This document shows, piece after piece, positions 1-6,672 of a stretch of 10,705 bases of DNA. Source of the stretch: JACDER01 sp036394915 (GTDB taxonomy: Bacteria > Actinomycetota > Thermoleophilia > Gaiellales > Gaiellaceae); the NCBI GenBank assembly GCA_036394915.1, contig DASWEE010000029.1:1-10705 (forward strand). The letters are read 5' to 3'. Made by a program: the position numbers and the translations under genes. Positions within the stretch are counted from its first letter, which is position 1, and each line of letters starts with the position of its first letter. The notes beneath the pieces are model-generated. The model was given only the letters and a program-made list of their open reading frames with translations, was not told the origin of the DNA and ran no database searches.

Positions 1-328
1 CCCGGAGGTGATGGGCGAGAAGAACGAGGCTCTGATCCAGAAGCTGCTCGGATTCGACGCGGTCGTGATCGCCGGCCAGGCGAAGAGTCATTGCGTCGCG
101 TGGACGATCGACGACCTGTTGCGGCACCCGGACGTGGAGGAACAGCAGCTGGCCGAGAAGGTGTACCTGCTCGAGGACTGCACTTCGCCCGTCGTCGTCC
201 CGGGAGTCGTCGATTACACCGACGAAGCGAACGCCGCAGTCCGCCGCTTCGCGGAGGCGGGGATGAACGTCGTCCGCTCGACCGACCCGATCGAGAGCTG
301 GCCTAGGATCTCCAAGGTCGCCACGTGA
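1..328 (+). CDS. Nicotinamidase-like cysteine hydrolase, 3' part (5' end outside window)
   Basis: C-terminal part of an isochorismatase-fold cysteine hydrolase. It reads in phase from base 2 and stops with TGA at 326-328. A GTG at 8 and an ATG at 11 are in frame, but the coding frame is already open at the window edge and the visible 108 or so residues are only the C-terminal half of such enzymes, so the true start lies upstream. The catalytic-loop signature GQAKSHCV is at about 74-97, with the nucleophilic cysteine codon at 92-94. It is followed by WTIDDLL and, further on, EDCTSPVV, typical of nicotinamidase-related amidases. Family members hydrolyse nicotinamide to nicotinate in the cytoplasm. 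The nicotinate phosphoribosyltransferase on the opposite strand at 999-2066 would use that product, which supports nicotinamidase over other hydrolases of this fold. The Asp and Lys of the triad and the metal site would lie upstream and cannot be checked. The stop overlaps the next gene's start by 4 bp. Confidence 0.82.
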   Translation, partial: PEVMGEKNEALIQKLLGFDAVVIAGQAKSHCVAWTIDDLLRHPDVEEQQLAEKVYLLEDCTSPVVVPGVVDYTDEANAAVRRFAEAGMNVVRSTDPIESWPRISKVAT

Positions 329-1002
329 GCTTCTTCGAGCCTCCTCCCCCGACCCCGCCACCTCCGCGGGAGCACTTCCGGCAACTCGAGTGGCTGGGAC
401 CGCCCGAGAACGTGCTTGGGGTGGCCGTTCCGCTCCGCCTCCTGGTGGCGCGGACGGAAACCGCAGCCGTGCTCGTTCAGCACGTCACGGCCTACCCGAA
501 AGGCATGCACTTCGAGCTCTCGATCCACCGGCGAAGCGCGCCGGAAGATCCCACAGCCGATCCATGGCACGCCTTCCACATGTGGCGGCACACTTCCAAG
601 GGCGGCGAGCTCCCACCCGAGCTCCTTCGTTTCGGGGTCCAGCTCGCGGACGGCTCGAAGGCCACCACGCTCGGCCCTCACCCATTCATGGCCGGCCCTG
701 ACAAGACGCCCGAGGGCCCCGTCCTGATCCAGCACGGCGGCGGGGGAGGCGGGCTGACGTACAACATGGGCCTCTGGCTCTGGCCCCTGCCGCCCGCCGG
801 GCCGCTCGCCTTCGTCGTTGAGTGGCCGAGCGAGGGCATCGAGGAAACGCGGGTCGAGATCGATGCCGAGCCGATCCGCGAGGCGGCGGATCAGGCCGAG
901 ACGCTATGGCCCCAGGAGGAAGGCAACTCGCCAGGTGGTCTCGGAGGGATCTCGCAGATCATGTTCGCGAGGGCAGAAGAGCCAGACGAAGGAGAGACCT
1001 AG
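325..1002 (+). CDS. Conserved-looking hypothetical protein, 225 aa
   Basis: No function recognised. It begins with GTG at 325, overlapping the TGA of the nicotinamidase-like gene (GTGA), which suggests translational coupling in one mRNA. There is no signal peptide or transmembrane helix, so it is probably cytoplasmic. The first 15 residues are rich in proline (FEPPPPTPPPP). Next comes a probable beta-rich core containing ENVLGVAVPLRLL, LLRFGVQLADGSKAT, a glycine run (HGGGGGG, about residues 138-144) and WLWPLPPAGPLAFVVEW, then an acidic C-terminal helix ending EEPDEGET. The tryptophan- and glycine-rich block looks like a conserved motif of a small actinobacterial family, judged from memory and not checked. 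Its stop TAG shares the palindrome CTAG (999-1002) with the stop of the convergent pncB gene. Its position between two NAD-salvage genes is suggestive only. Confidence 0.8.
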   Translation: MSFFEPPPPTPPPPREHFRQLEWLGPPENVLGVAVPLRLLVARTETAAVLVQHVTAYPKGMHFELSIHRRSAPEDPTADPWHAFHMWRHTSKGGELPPELLRFGVQLADGSKATTLGPHPFMAGPDKTPEGPVLIQHGGGGGGLTYNMGLWLWPLPPAGPLAFVVEWPSEGIEETRVEIDAEPIREAADQAETLWPQEEGNSPGGLGGISQIMFARAEEPDEGET

Positions 1003-2066
1003 GCGACTAGCTCGAGCCGTGGATTCGGGCGGTAGGTCCGGCCGACCTTGGCCGAGGGGCGGCCGTCCGTGAGGACGACGTCGGCGGTGAAGTCGTTCTC
1101 GCCCCTGATCAGCGCCGAGCCGACCCCGTACGAGTCGACCGGCACCCCCTTCCGTTCGAACTCGGCGATCCGCTCGGCGTCGAAGCCGCCGGAGACGACG
1201 ATCTTCACCCGCTCGAACCCGTCCTCGTCGAGCGCGTTGCGCACCTTGCGCACGAGCCGCTCGTTGACGCCGCGCGGGTCGAACTCCCCCATCTCGTCCC
1301 ACAGCGAGCGGTCGACGAGCGTGCGCGAGGTGTCGAGCCGGACGCCCCACAGCCGCGGGCCGAGCGCGCGTGCGACCTCGAGCGACGTCTTGACGGAGTC
1401 GTTCTCGAAATCCACCAGCACGACGACGTTGACGTCCGGATCGGCGTGCTCCGCGAACTTGGATGCGGCGAGCACGGTGTTCCCGCCGTAGGCCGCGATC
1501 AGGCCGTGAGGGACTGTCCCCACCCCACGGCCGCCCCACCACGAGGCCTGGGCCTCGGTCGAGACGCCGATCGCGCCGGCCACGTGCGCGGCGTAGCCGT
1601 CGCCGGTCTGGACGCGATGGTGGTCGTGCCGCGCCGGGAAGAACAGGATCGGCTTCCCGTTCGCCGCCTCGACGACGCGGCGGACGTTGGTCGAGATCAG
1701 CGTCCGGCGGGCGAGCACGCCCAGGTAGACGGTCTCGAGGTGGGCGAAGAGCGTGTAGTCGCCCTCGATCGTCATCACCGTCTCCCACGGGGAGATCGCG
1801 TCGCCGTCGTAGAGCGCGTGGACGGTGAGCTCGTCCCAGCCGTGGGAGCAGAGCTCGAGGATCGCGATCGCCTCGTCCATCCCACCGAGCACGGCCTCCT
1901 TGCGCTGGAAGACCTGCATTACGACGCGCGGACGGCGACCGTCGGCGAGCAGCGTCTCGCGCGCATAGTTGAAGTAGACGTCGCTGTAGTAGCCCTCCCG
2001 CATCTTCTCGACCGGGAGGTCGAAAACCTCGGGCGGAAGCCGGCTAGTTCGAGTCCTCTGCGCCAT
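999..2066 (-). CDS. pncB: Nicotinate phosphoribosyltransferase
   Basis: Converts nicotinate, PRPP and ATP to nicotinate mononucleotide, the committing step of NAD salvage from nicotinate; cytosolic. The 355-aa product shows family landmarks in order: GYYSDVYF (about 25-32), the substrate-loop block ETVMTIEGDY, LISTNVRRV, FFPARHDHHR (about 143-151), GTVPHGLI with the likely phosphorylated histidine at 187, LVDFENDS, GVRLDTS, VVSGGFD and DSYGVGSAL near the C-terminus. It is somewhat shorter than the roughly 400-residue E. coli enzyme but appears complete. The ATG at 2066 overlaps the end of the upstream DUF1385 gene by 23 bp and has no clear ribosome binding site, so translation may be coupled; Met22 is a less likely start because it would cut into the conserved N-terminus. 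The stop TAG (999-1001) overlaps the stop of the convergent hypothetical gene. The partner nicotinamidase-like gene lies just beyond that gene on the other strand. Confidence 0.95.
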   Translation of the reverse strand: MAQRTRTSRLPPEVFDLPVEKMREGYYSDVYFNYARETLLADGRRPRVVMQVFQRKEAVLGGMDEAIAILELCSHGWDELTVHALYDGDAISPWETVMTIEGDYTLFAHLETVYLGVLARRTLISTNVRRVVEAANGKPILFFPARHDHHRVQTGDGYAAHVAGAIGVSTEAQASWWGGRGVGTVPHGLIAAYGGNTVLAASKFAEHADPDVNVVVLVDFENDSVKTSLEVARALGPRLWGVRLDTSRTLVDRSLWDEMGEFDPRGVNERLVRKVRNALDEDGFERVKIVVSGGFDAERIAEFERKGVPVDSYGVGSALIRGENDFTADVVLTDGRPSAKVGRTYRPNPRLELVA

Positions 2067-2835
2067 GTTCGAGCCGCAAGCATTCGCGCAGGGCGGCCTC
2101 CGCTACCTCGAGCTGTTCCGATGTCGGCGCGCTCGTCGCGAGCCGGTGCTGCAGCTCGTGTCCCGGCTTGGCCAGCGCGCGCGAGACGGGTGCGTCGGGA
2201 TGCCGGATCATCCAACCGAAGATCTCCGTCGAGGCGGCAAGCGCCCCGAAGCCCGCAAGGGCGCGTGCGGCGCCGCGCAGGTGAATCGGCGCGCGCGCGG
2301 CCAGGATGTTGCCGATCGCCGTCGTCACGAGCAGTGGGCCGACGAGATGGGACCCGCAGCGCTCGTGTTCCTTCCCGCGCTGCTCACCGTGCTCGTAGCT
2401 CCCGATCGTGACGTGCTCGGCCCCGTGGTAGGCGGACAGCTCCGAGCCGCGCAGGGCGACCGCCGCGGGGATCAGCGCCAGCAGACCGCTCACGAGCTCG
2501 CGGGCGCCGGCTCCGAGCCGGTCGGACGCCCTGACGAGCCGAACCGCCGCCGCGCTCGCGCCCATCGCGGCCATGACGGCCGGGCGCTGGAACGGCAGGC
2601 GCGCCTCGGGCAGCTTCCGCTTCAGCTCCGGCAGAAGCGAAAACGCCTCGAGCAGCCGGGCCGGGCCGCGCAGCAGCGGCCGGTCGACGTCGGCGGCACG
2701 GAAGCGCTTGTAGTCCGATGCGATCCGAAGCTCACCGTTCGGGAGCCGGACCGCGCAGGCCCACGACGACGGCCCGTGCACGAGCACGCCGTTCGCAAGC
2801 GCCATCCCTCCGAATCGGACCTTCTCCTCGTCCAT
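2044..2835 (-). CDS. DUF1385 (YqhQ-like) membrane protein
   Basis: Member of the DUF1385 family, whose biochemical role I do not know to be settled. The 263-aa product has the N-terminal RFGGMALANGVLVHGP and AVRLPNGELRI (a variant of the family's GGQAVIEGVMMRGP and AVR-pdG-I pattern). The core motif AYHGAEHVTIGSYE is at 135-148 and ERCGSHL at 158-164. The C-terminal HELQHRLATSAP...LEVAEAAL (226-249) matches the family's Q-LTT-P....EVAI-AL ending. Hydrophobic stretches at about 110-130, 163-180 and 188-210 fit an integral membrane protein. The start ATG at 2835 is preceded by TATCCT and exactly seven bases, a layout expected of a leaderless mRNA, and there is no Shine-Dalgarno sequence. It overlaps pncB by 23 bp, so the two are probably one transcript. 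The link to NAD salvage may be only positional. Confidence 0.88.
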   Translation of the reverse strand: MDEEKVRFGGMALANGVLVHGPSSWACAVRLPNGELRIASDYKRFRAADVDRPLLRGPARLLEAFSLLPELKRKLPEARLPFQRPAVMAAMGASAAAVRLVRASDRLGAGARELVSGLLALIPAAVALRGSELSAYHGAEHVTIGSYEHGEQRGKEHERCGSHLVGPLLVTTAIGNILAARAPIHLRGAARALAGFGALAASTEIFGWMIRHPDAPVSRALAKPGHELQHRLATSAPTSEQLEVAEAALRECLRLEHGAEDSN

Positions 2836-2848
2836 TGCGAAGAGGATA
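2836..2848 (-). promoter_or_regulatory. Putative leaderless promoter (-10 element) for DUF1385-pncB
   Basis: Reading the minus strand, TATCCT (2848 to 2843) is followed by seven bases and then the ATG of the DUF1385 gene. A -10 hexamer with this spacing would put transcription start at or next to the A of the start codon. No Shine-Dalgarno sequence and no convincing -35 box are visible. The site fills most of the 24-bp gap after the lipoprotein stop, so it could give DUF1385-pncB its own transcript. Confidence 0.45.
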
Positions 2849-2859
2849 GATCCAGAGCG

Positions 2860-3345
2860 CTAGTAGCCGGTGCTGGTGTTTTCCGAGGTGCTCGTCCCGC
2901 CGCCCGAGCTCGAGCTGCCCGAGACCGTGAGGCCTCCCGCCATCCCCCGGCTCTGGTGGAACTTGCAGTAGAAGGCGAGTGTCCCGGACTGCGGGAACGT
3001 GACGTCGACCTCCGCCTCCTCGCCGGCGGCGACGTTCTTGTCCACGCTCTGGCCGGAGATGGTCAGGTTGTGCTCGGCCTTGCCTTCGTTCTTCAGCTCG
3101 AGCATGATCGTCTGCCCCGGCTTTCCCGTCAGCACGGTCGGCTCGAAGTAGAAGTCGTACATCTCGATCTCGGCCTTGCTCTCGCCGGAGACGTCCTTCG
3201 ACCCGTGATCGTTTGCCGCTTGTCCGGCGATCGTGGTCGTTCCGCCTTCGGACTCCGAGCTCTTGTTGCCACCGCCACCGCACGCGGCCGCCGTGAGGAC
3301 GAGCGCCGCCGCGAGCGGGAGTAGGAACATCGTCCTGCCTCGCAT
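2860..3345 (-). CDS. Secreted cupredoxin-like lipoprotein (blue copper domain)
   Basis: A 161-aa exported lipoprotein with a plastocyanin-like domain. The N-terminus MRGRTM plus a hydrophobic core ends in the lipobox LTAAAC, with the lipidated cysteine at 22. A Gly/Ser/Thr-rich linker follows (about 23-57), then a single cupredoxin domain (about 58-143). The type-1 copper ligands are all recognisable: His92 (EHNLTI), Cys127 (AFYCKFH), His130 and axial Met135 (SRGMAGGL). The tail 143-161 is a low-complexity Ser/Gly/Thr stretch. Proteins of this fold shuttle single electrons or bind copper outside the membrane; the partner is unknown here. The start ATG at 3345 has a good ribosome binding site (AGGGGAG, 3358 to 3352, six bases away). 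It may belong to the same transcript as the membrane protein upstream, across a 60-bp gap. Confidence 0.9.
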   Translation of the reverse strand: MRGRTMFLLPLAAALVLTAAACGGGGNKSSESEGGTTTIAGQAANDHGSKDVSGESKAEIEMYDFYFEPTVLTGKPGQTIMLELKNEGKAEHNLTISGQSVDKNVAAGEEAEVDVTFPQSGTLAFYCKFHQSRGMAGGLTVSGSSSSGGGTSTSENTSTGY

Positions 3346-3351
3346 ACATCT

Positions 3352-3358
3352 CTCCCCT
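3352..3358 (-). promoter_or_regulatory. Shine-Dalgarno site of the cupredoxin lipoprotein
   Basis: AGGGGAG on the minus strand, six bases before the ATG at 3345. It is one of the clearest ribosome binding sites in the window and fixes this start over Met6. It contrasts with neighbouring genes that have none. Confidence 0.65.
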
Positions 3359-3381
3359 CTTCGGGTTTTGGAAGGGATTAC

Positions 3382-3397
3382 GTCCGCGGCCGCGGAC
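3382..3397. repeat. Perfect 16-bp palindrome between membrane-protein and lipoprotein genes
   Basis: GTCCGCGG followed directly by its reverse complement CCGCGGAC. In RNA it could fold as a 6-bp GC stem with a GGCC loop. On the minus strand, the direction of both flanking genes, it is not followed by a U-run. On the plus strand it is followed by CGGTTTT, but no plus-strand gene ends here. It could be an operator, an mRNA-stabilising hairpin or chance in GC-rich DNA. Confidence 0.5.
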
Positions 3398-3405
3398 CGG
3401 TTTTC

Positions 3406-3870
3406 CTAAGGCGCCGGTGGTTGTTCGGGCGGAAGCTGAGCCGGGGGCGGGGAAGGTGGCGCCGCGGGTGCGGCTGCCCCCGTCGGCAGGAAGGCGTGCA
3501 CGAAACAGAGCACGAACAGCGCAATGGCTGCGATCGTCGCAACCACGATGCCCCACCCCGCGGTTGCGTCGTGGTTATCGGCGACGAAATTCGCCACGTC
3601 GGCCCAGCGGTAGGACGCGATCGCCGAAGCGATTGCCGCCGGAATCGCAGCCACGATCGCCGCCCAGCGCCAGGACTTCCACGTCGCGAGCGCCAAGAAC
3701 GCGAGGGCGATGACCGCTGCGATCAGAGTCGTCTTGCCGGCATTGGCATCGGTCCCGTTGTACGAGTTTCCGCCCTGCTTCGCCCACGTCGAGACGCAGC
3801 CGACGACCACGAGCACCGTGCTGATCAGCGCCAACACGAGGACCGCGGTTCTCTCGGAGGACCGTTCCAT
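3406..3870 (-). CDS. Small membrane protein with four predicted helices, 154 aa
   Basis: Not recognised as a named family. The start is taken as the ATG at 3870, because the frame is open further upstream only as antisense of the M20 gene, while from MERSSERTAV onward it reads as a coherent membrane protein. Hydrophobic segments lie at about 9-29, 47-64, 68-87 and 104-127, so both ends are probably cytoplasmic. The first loop (WAKQGGNSYNGTDANAGK) resembles the short Gly/Asn/Asp loop of small actinobacterial membrane proteins. The last 25 residues are Ala/Pro-rich (APAAPPSPPPAQLPPEQ). The gene begins 11 bp after the M20 stop without a Shine-Dalgarno site. TAGAGT, overlapping the M20 stop codon, sits eight bases before the ATG, so a leaderless start is possible but weakly supported. 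Confidence 0.75.
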   Translation of the reverse strand: MERSSERTAVLVLALISTVLVVVGCVSTWAKQGGNSYNGTDANAGKTTLIAAVIALAFLALATWKSWRWAAIVAAIPAAIASAIASYRWADVANFVADNHDATAGWGIVVATIAAIALFVLCFVHAFLPTGAAAPAAPPSPPPAQLPPEQPPAP

Positions 3871-3881
3871 GCCGCGGGACT

Positions 3882-5186
3882 CTAACGCGTGCCGTCGCCG
3901 AGCGCGATCGCGGCATGGCGGAGGAAGTCGAGGCCGAGCTCGAGGTCCTCGATCGCGACCCGCTCGTCGGCTGAGTGGATCAGGCGCGCGGCCAGCTCGG
4001 GATCCATCGCCCGCATCGGGAAGAACCCGTACGCAACGGTGCCGAACCGCTCGCGCAGCCAGTGACTGTCCGTGAAGCCGGCCACACATACCGGCACCGC
4101 CCGAGCGCCCGGCTCCGACTTCTCGACGAACGAGCTGACCGCGTCCCAGAGCGGCGATTCGAGCGGGGAGCGCGTGCCGCCGTAGGCGCGGATCCACTCG
4201 AGCTCGTAGTCGCCCTCGCCCAGGAACGAGAGCAGGATCTCGCCGGCCTCGTCCTGGGTCTGCCCCGGCAGCAGTCGGCAGTCGACCGTCACCTCGCAGA
4301 CGCCCGGGATCACGTTCCGCTTGCCCGAGGCCTTGATCATCGTCGGCGCGACCGTCATCGAGAGCAGCGGCTCGATCAGCTCGGCCATCCCGGGATTGAG
4401 CGCGCGCGCGAACTCGATCACCTGCTCGAGCGGCGGAACCTCGCCGAGGACGGTCTTGAGGATCGCCTCCACCTCGGGGCCGAGCTCCGGTTCGGCCTTG
4501 AACTCAGCGAGCCGCTCGATCAGCTTCGCCGCCTTGACGAGGGCGTTGTCGGCGATCGCCGGCATCGAGCCGTGGCCGCTGCGGCCGCGGACGCGGAGCC
4601 GGAACGGCGAGGCCATCTTCTCCGCGGTCGAGCAGAAGTAGAACGGCCCTTCCCCGAGGACGAGCCGGTCGCCCGCCCCCTCGTTGATCGAGTACTCGGC
4701 CTCGACGGCGTCCGGATGCTCGTCGACGAGCCAGGGAAGGCCGAACTGCTCGGCCTCCCCCACCTCTTCGTCGGCGGCCGCGACAAAGATCAGGTCGCCC
4801 CTGGGCTCGAAGCCCTCCCGCGCGAGCGAGGCGATTGCGACCGCGCTCGCTGCGACCTGGCCCTTCATGTCGAGCGCGCCGCGCCCCCAGACGTGGCCGT
4901 CGCGGACCTCGGCCGACCACGGATCGACGCTCCACTCTTCGGGATCGGCGAGGACGGTGTCGGTGTGGGAGAGGAGGAGCAGCCGCGGGCCGCCCCTTCG
5001 GCCGGGGATGCGTGCAACCAGGTTCGCGCGCTCCGGGATCTTCGCGTACAGCTTGCAGCTGACGCCGTTGCCCTCCAGGTATTCCTGCAGCACCTCCGCC
5101 GCACGGGTCTCGTTGCCGGGCGGATTGACCGTGTCGGCCTGGATCAGCCGGCGCAGCAGCTCGACGACCTCGTCGCGGAGGCTCAT
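3882..5186 (-). CDS. M20 family zinc metallopeptidase / deacylase
   Basis: Dinuclear zinc hydrolase of the ArgE/DapE/carboxypeptidase G2 group, 434 aa, cytosolic. Metal ligands and catalytic residues are all present: SHTDTV with His74 and Asp76, GALDMKG with Asp106, ADEEVG with catalytic Glu140 and ligand Glu141, INEGAG with Glu169, and IHSADER with His404. The lid or dimerisation domain occupies about 190-310 and contains the conserved GRSGHGSMP (His205). The substrate is not predictable: such enzymes remove acyl groups from amino acids or cleave short peptides. It starts with the ATG at 5186, inside an ATGA overlap with the methyltransferase stop, and is backed by GGGGA (5198 to 5194) seven bases upstream. 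That places it as the fourth gene of an overlapping run with VOC, dioxygenase and methyltransferase genes. The N-terminus ADTVNPPGNE is standard for the family, so the start is secure. Confidence 0.93.
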   Translation of the reverse strand: MSLRDEVVELLRRLIQADTVNPPGNETRAAEVLQEYLEGNGVSCKLYAKIPERANLVARIPGRRGGPRLLLLSHTDTVLADPEEWSVDPWSAEVRDGHVWGRGALDMKGQVAASAVAIASLAREGFEPRGDLIFVAAADEEVGEAEQFGLPWLVDEHPDAVEAEYSINEGAGDRLVLGEGPFYFCSTAEKMASPFRLRVRGRSGHGSMPAIADNALVKAAKLIERLAEFKAEPELGPEVEAILKTVLGEVPPLEQVIEFARALNPGMAELIEPLLSMTVAPTMIKASGKRNVIPGVCEVTVDCRLLPGQTQDEAGEILLSFLGEGDYELEWIRAYGGTRSPLESPLWDAVSSFVEKSEPGARAVPVCVAGFTDSHWLRERFGTVAYGFFPMRAMDPELAARLIHSADERVAIEDLELGLDFLRHAAIALGDGTR

Positions 5187-5956
5187 CGACGCGTCCCCAG
5201 CACGACCACGTAGTCGCCCGGCACGCCTCGGTCGCCGAAACCCTCGATATAGCGGAGGAACTCCCGGTGGTACTCCTCGGCCTGGTCCCGCTCGAGCGAC
5301 TCGACCAGCGCCTTGAACGGCCCGACCGAGCTGGTCAAGAGCTCCCAGAGCGCGTCGGGCGATTCGGCCGGAAAACGGTACTCCACGTCCTCGAGCTCGA
5401 GCTCGAAGGACTCTCCGAGGAGCTCGCGTACGTGGTCCTCGCGCGACCAGTCATCCGAGTCGCCGGCACCGGGCTCGGACGGCGGCCGGTACTTCTCCGA
5501 CACCGGCGAGAAGCCCGTGTCCGGCTTCCAGGCCGTGAAGCCGAGCCGTCCGCCCGGGCGGCAGACACGGGCCGCCTCCCGCGCGACGGCGGCGTGATCG
5601 GGCGCGAAGATCATTCCCATCGAGGAGGAAAGAACGTCGAAGCCCGCCTCGAACGGGAGCCGTTCGACGTCGGCCACCTCGAAGCGGACCTCGAGGCCCT
5701 TGTCCGCGGCGGAGCGCCTCGCCGTCTCGATCGAGCCTGCGGCAAAGTCGACTCCCGTCACTTCGGCGCCGCCGCGGGCGGCGAGGAACGCGACCGCGCC
5801 GGTTCCGGTGGCGAGGTCGAGCCAGCGCTCGCCGCGCTGTGGATCGAGTCGATCCACCAGGTGCAGGTGGACGGCGCTCAGGAGGTAGGCCGCCTGCTCC
5901 CAGGGAGCGGAGCTCCAGGCCTCCGCCTGGCTCGCTTTCAACTCCTCGAAGCTCAC
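5183..5956 (-). CDS. Class I SAM-dependent methyltransferase
   Basis: A 257-aa Rossmann-fold methyltransferase of the UbiE/Methyltransf_11 type. Visible motifs: motif I DLATGTGAVA (about 47-56) for SAM binding, VTGVDFAAG with the ribose-binding Asp70, VADVERLPFEAGFDVL (about 94-109), and the post-motif RPGGRLGFTAW (about 133-143). The C-terminal half (SFELELEDVEYRF and following) is the variable substrate-recognition part, so the acceptor is unknown. The GTG start at 5956 lies in a GTGA overlap with the dioxygenase stop. The longer upstream frame is antisense to other coding sequence and is not part of the protein. Being coupled to a tryptophan-dioxygenase homologue invites an indole-derived or aromatic acceptor, but that is inference. 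The stop overlaps the M20 start by 4 bp. Confidence 0.9.
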   Translation of the reverse strand: MSFEELKASQAEAWSSAPWEQAAYLLSAVHLHLVDRLDPQRGERWLDLATGTGAVAFLAARGGAEVTGVDFAAGSIETARRSAADKGLEVRFEVADVERLPFEAGFDVLSSSMGMIFAPDHAAVAREAARVCRPGGRLGFTAWKPDTGFSPVSEKYRPPSEPGAGDSDDWSREDHVRELLGESFELELEDVEYRFPAESPDALWELLTSSVGPFKALVESLERDQAEEYHREFLRYIEGFGDRGVPGDYVVVLGTRR

Positions 5957-6672
5957 TCTTCGCGCTTGGCGAGCTCGGTCAGCTCGTTGCGAGCGTCCCA
6001 GAGCTCGGGGTAGAGCTCGTGCTTGATCAGGCCGCTGAGCAGCTCGACGGGAGTTCCCTGCGTGCCGACGACCTCGTCGCCGATTACTCGCGCGACCACC
6101 TTGTAGTGGCGCATGCGCCAGATCGTGACCCGCTCGTCCCACTCCGTCAGCAGCTCCGCCAGCTGATACAGCTGCTCGAGCTCGCGGCCGCGCTGGTAGA
6201 GCTCGACGACGGAGACGCCGGCCTCCCGCCGGAGCTTGTGGAACGCCTGGCCGAGGCTCGGGGAAACGCGGCGGATGTTGCTGAACCCCGGGGAGTCGAA
6301 GCCGCTGCCGTGGCCGAGCACGGGACGGATGTACCGCGTGTACTCCCACGGCGACATCTGCTCGAGCATGTCGAGCAGCGAGTGGACGATCCGCATGCAT
6401 TCGACCGAGCGGCGCAACAGGCGGATCGCGCCGTCCAGGTCCAGGTCCTGCTCCTCGTCGAGCAGCCGCGTCGCCTCCTCGACCTCCGTCCAGGCGAGCT
6501 TCAGCCACAGCTCCGAGGATTGGTGGACGGTCTGAAAGAGCAGCTCGTCGCGGTGGGCCCACTCCTCCGGCGTCTTCTGCAGCGAGAGCAGCTCGTCGGT
6601 GCGGAGGTAGCGCTCGTAGTCGCTTCCGCCCTCTCCGGAGAGGACCGGCTGCGAGTAGTCCTCGACCGCCAT
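5953..6672 (-). CDS. Tryptophan 2,3-dioxygenase family heme protein (short form)
   Basis: Heme dioxygenase of the TDO superfamily, 239 aa; canonical members cleave the indole ring of L-tryptophan to N-formylkynurenine. Recognisable elements: RYLRTDELLSLQ (about 21-32); LLFQTVHQSSELWLKL with Phe46 and the distal histidine His50; EYTRYIRPVLG...SGF (110-125); the heme-ligand block TIWRMRHY with proximal His189; the loop VVGTQGT (201-207), where canonical enzymes have GTGG(T/S); and YPELWDAR. It is shorter than typical bacterial TDOs (roughly 260-290), with most of the loss between the SGF motif and the proximal-histidine helix, and it has one extra residue before the arginine of the YIRPVLG segment. 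The substrate may therefore be tryptophan or a modified indole. The ATG at 6672 shares one base with the VOC stop (TAATG). No kynureninase or formamidase gene is in view. Confidence 0.88.
   Translation of the reverse strand: MAVEDYSQPVLSGEGGSDYERYLRTDELLSLQKTPEEWAHRDELLFQTVHQSSELWLKLAWTEVEEATRLLDEEQDLDLDGAIRLLRRSVECMRIVHSLLDMLEQMSPWEYTRYIRPVLGHGSGFDSPGFSNIRRVSPSLGQAFHKLRREAGVSVVELYQRGRELEQLYQLAELLTEWDERVTIWRMRHYKVVARVIGDEVVGTQGTPVELLSGLIKHELYPELWDARNELTELAKREE

Noticed and set aside
904..1788. 294-codon minus-strand frame, and a large plus-strand frame at 1446-2411, over pncB
   Set aside because: Both give Arg/Gly/Ala-rich shadow translations over pncB, which has full family motifs in its own frame.
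2065..3324. 419-codon plus-strand frame opposite DUF1385 and the lipoprotein
   Set aside because: Arg-rich shadow with no recognisable domain. The minus strand carries a DUF1385 protein and a lipobox/cupredoxin protein here.
3371..3405. Intrinsic terminator at the 16-bp palindrome
   Set aside because: No T-run follows on the minus strand, where the genes are. TTTT follows on the plus strand, but no plus-strand gene ends there.
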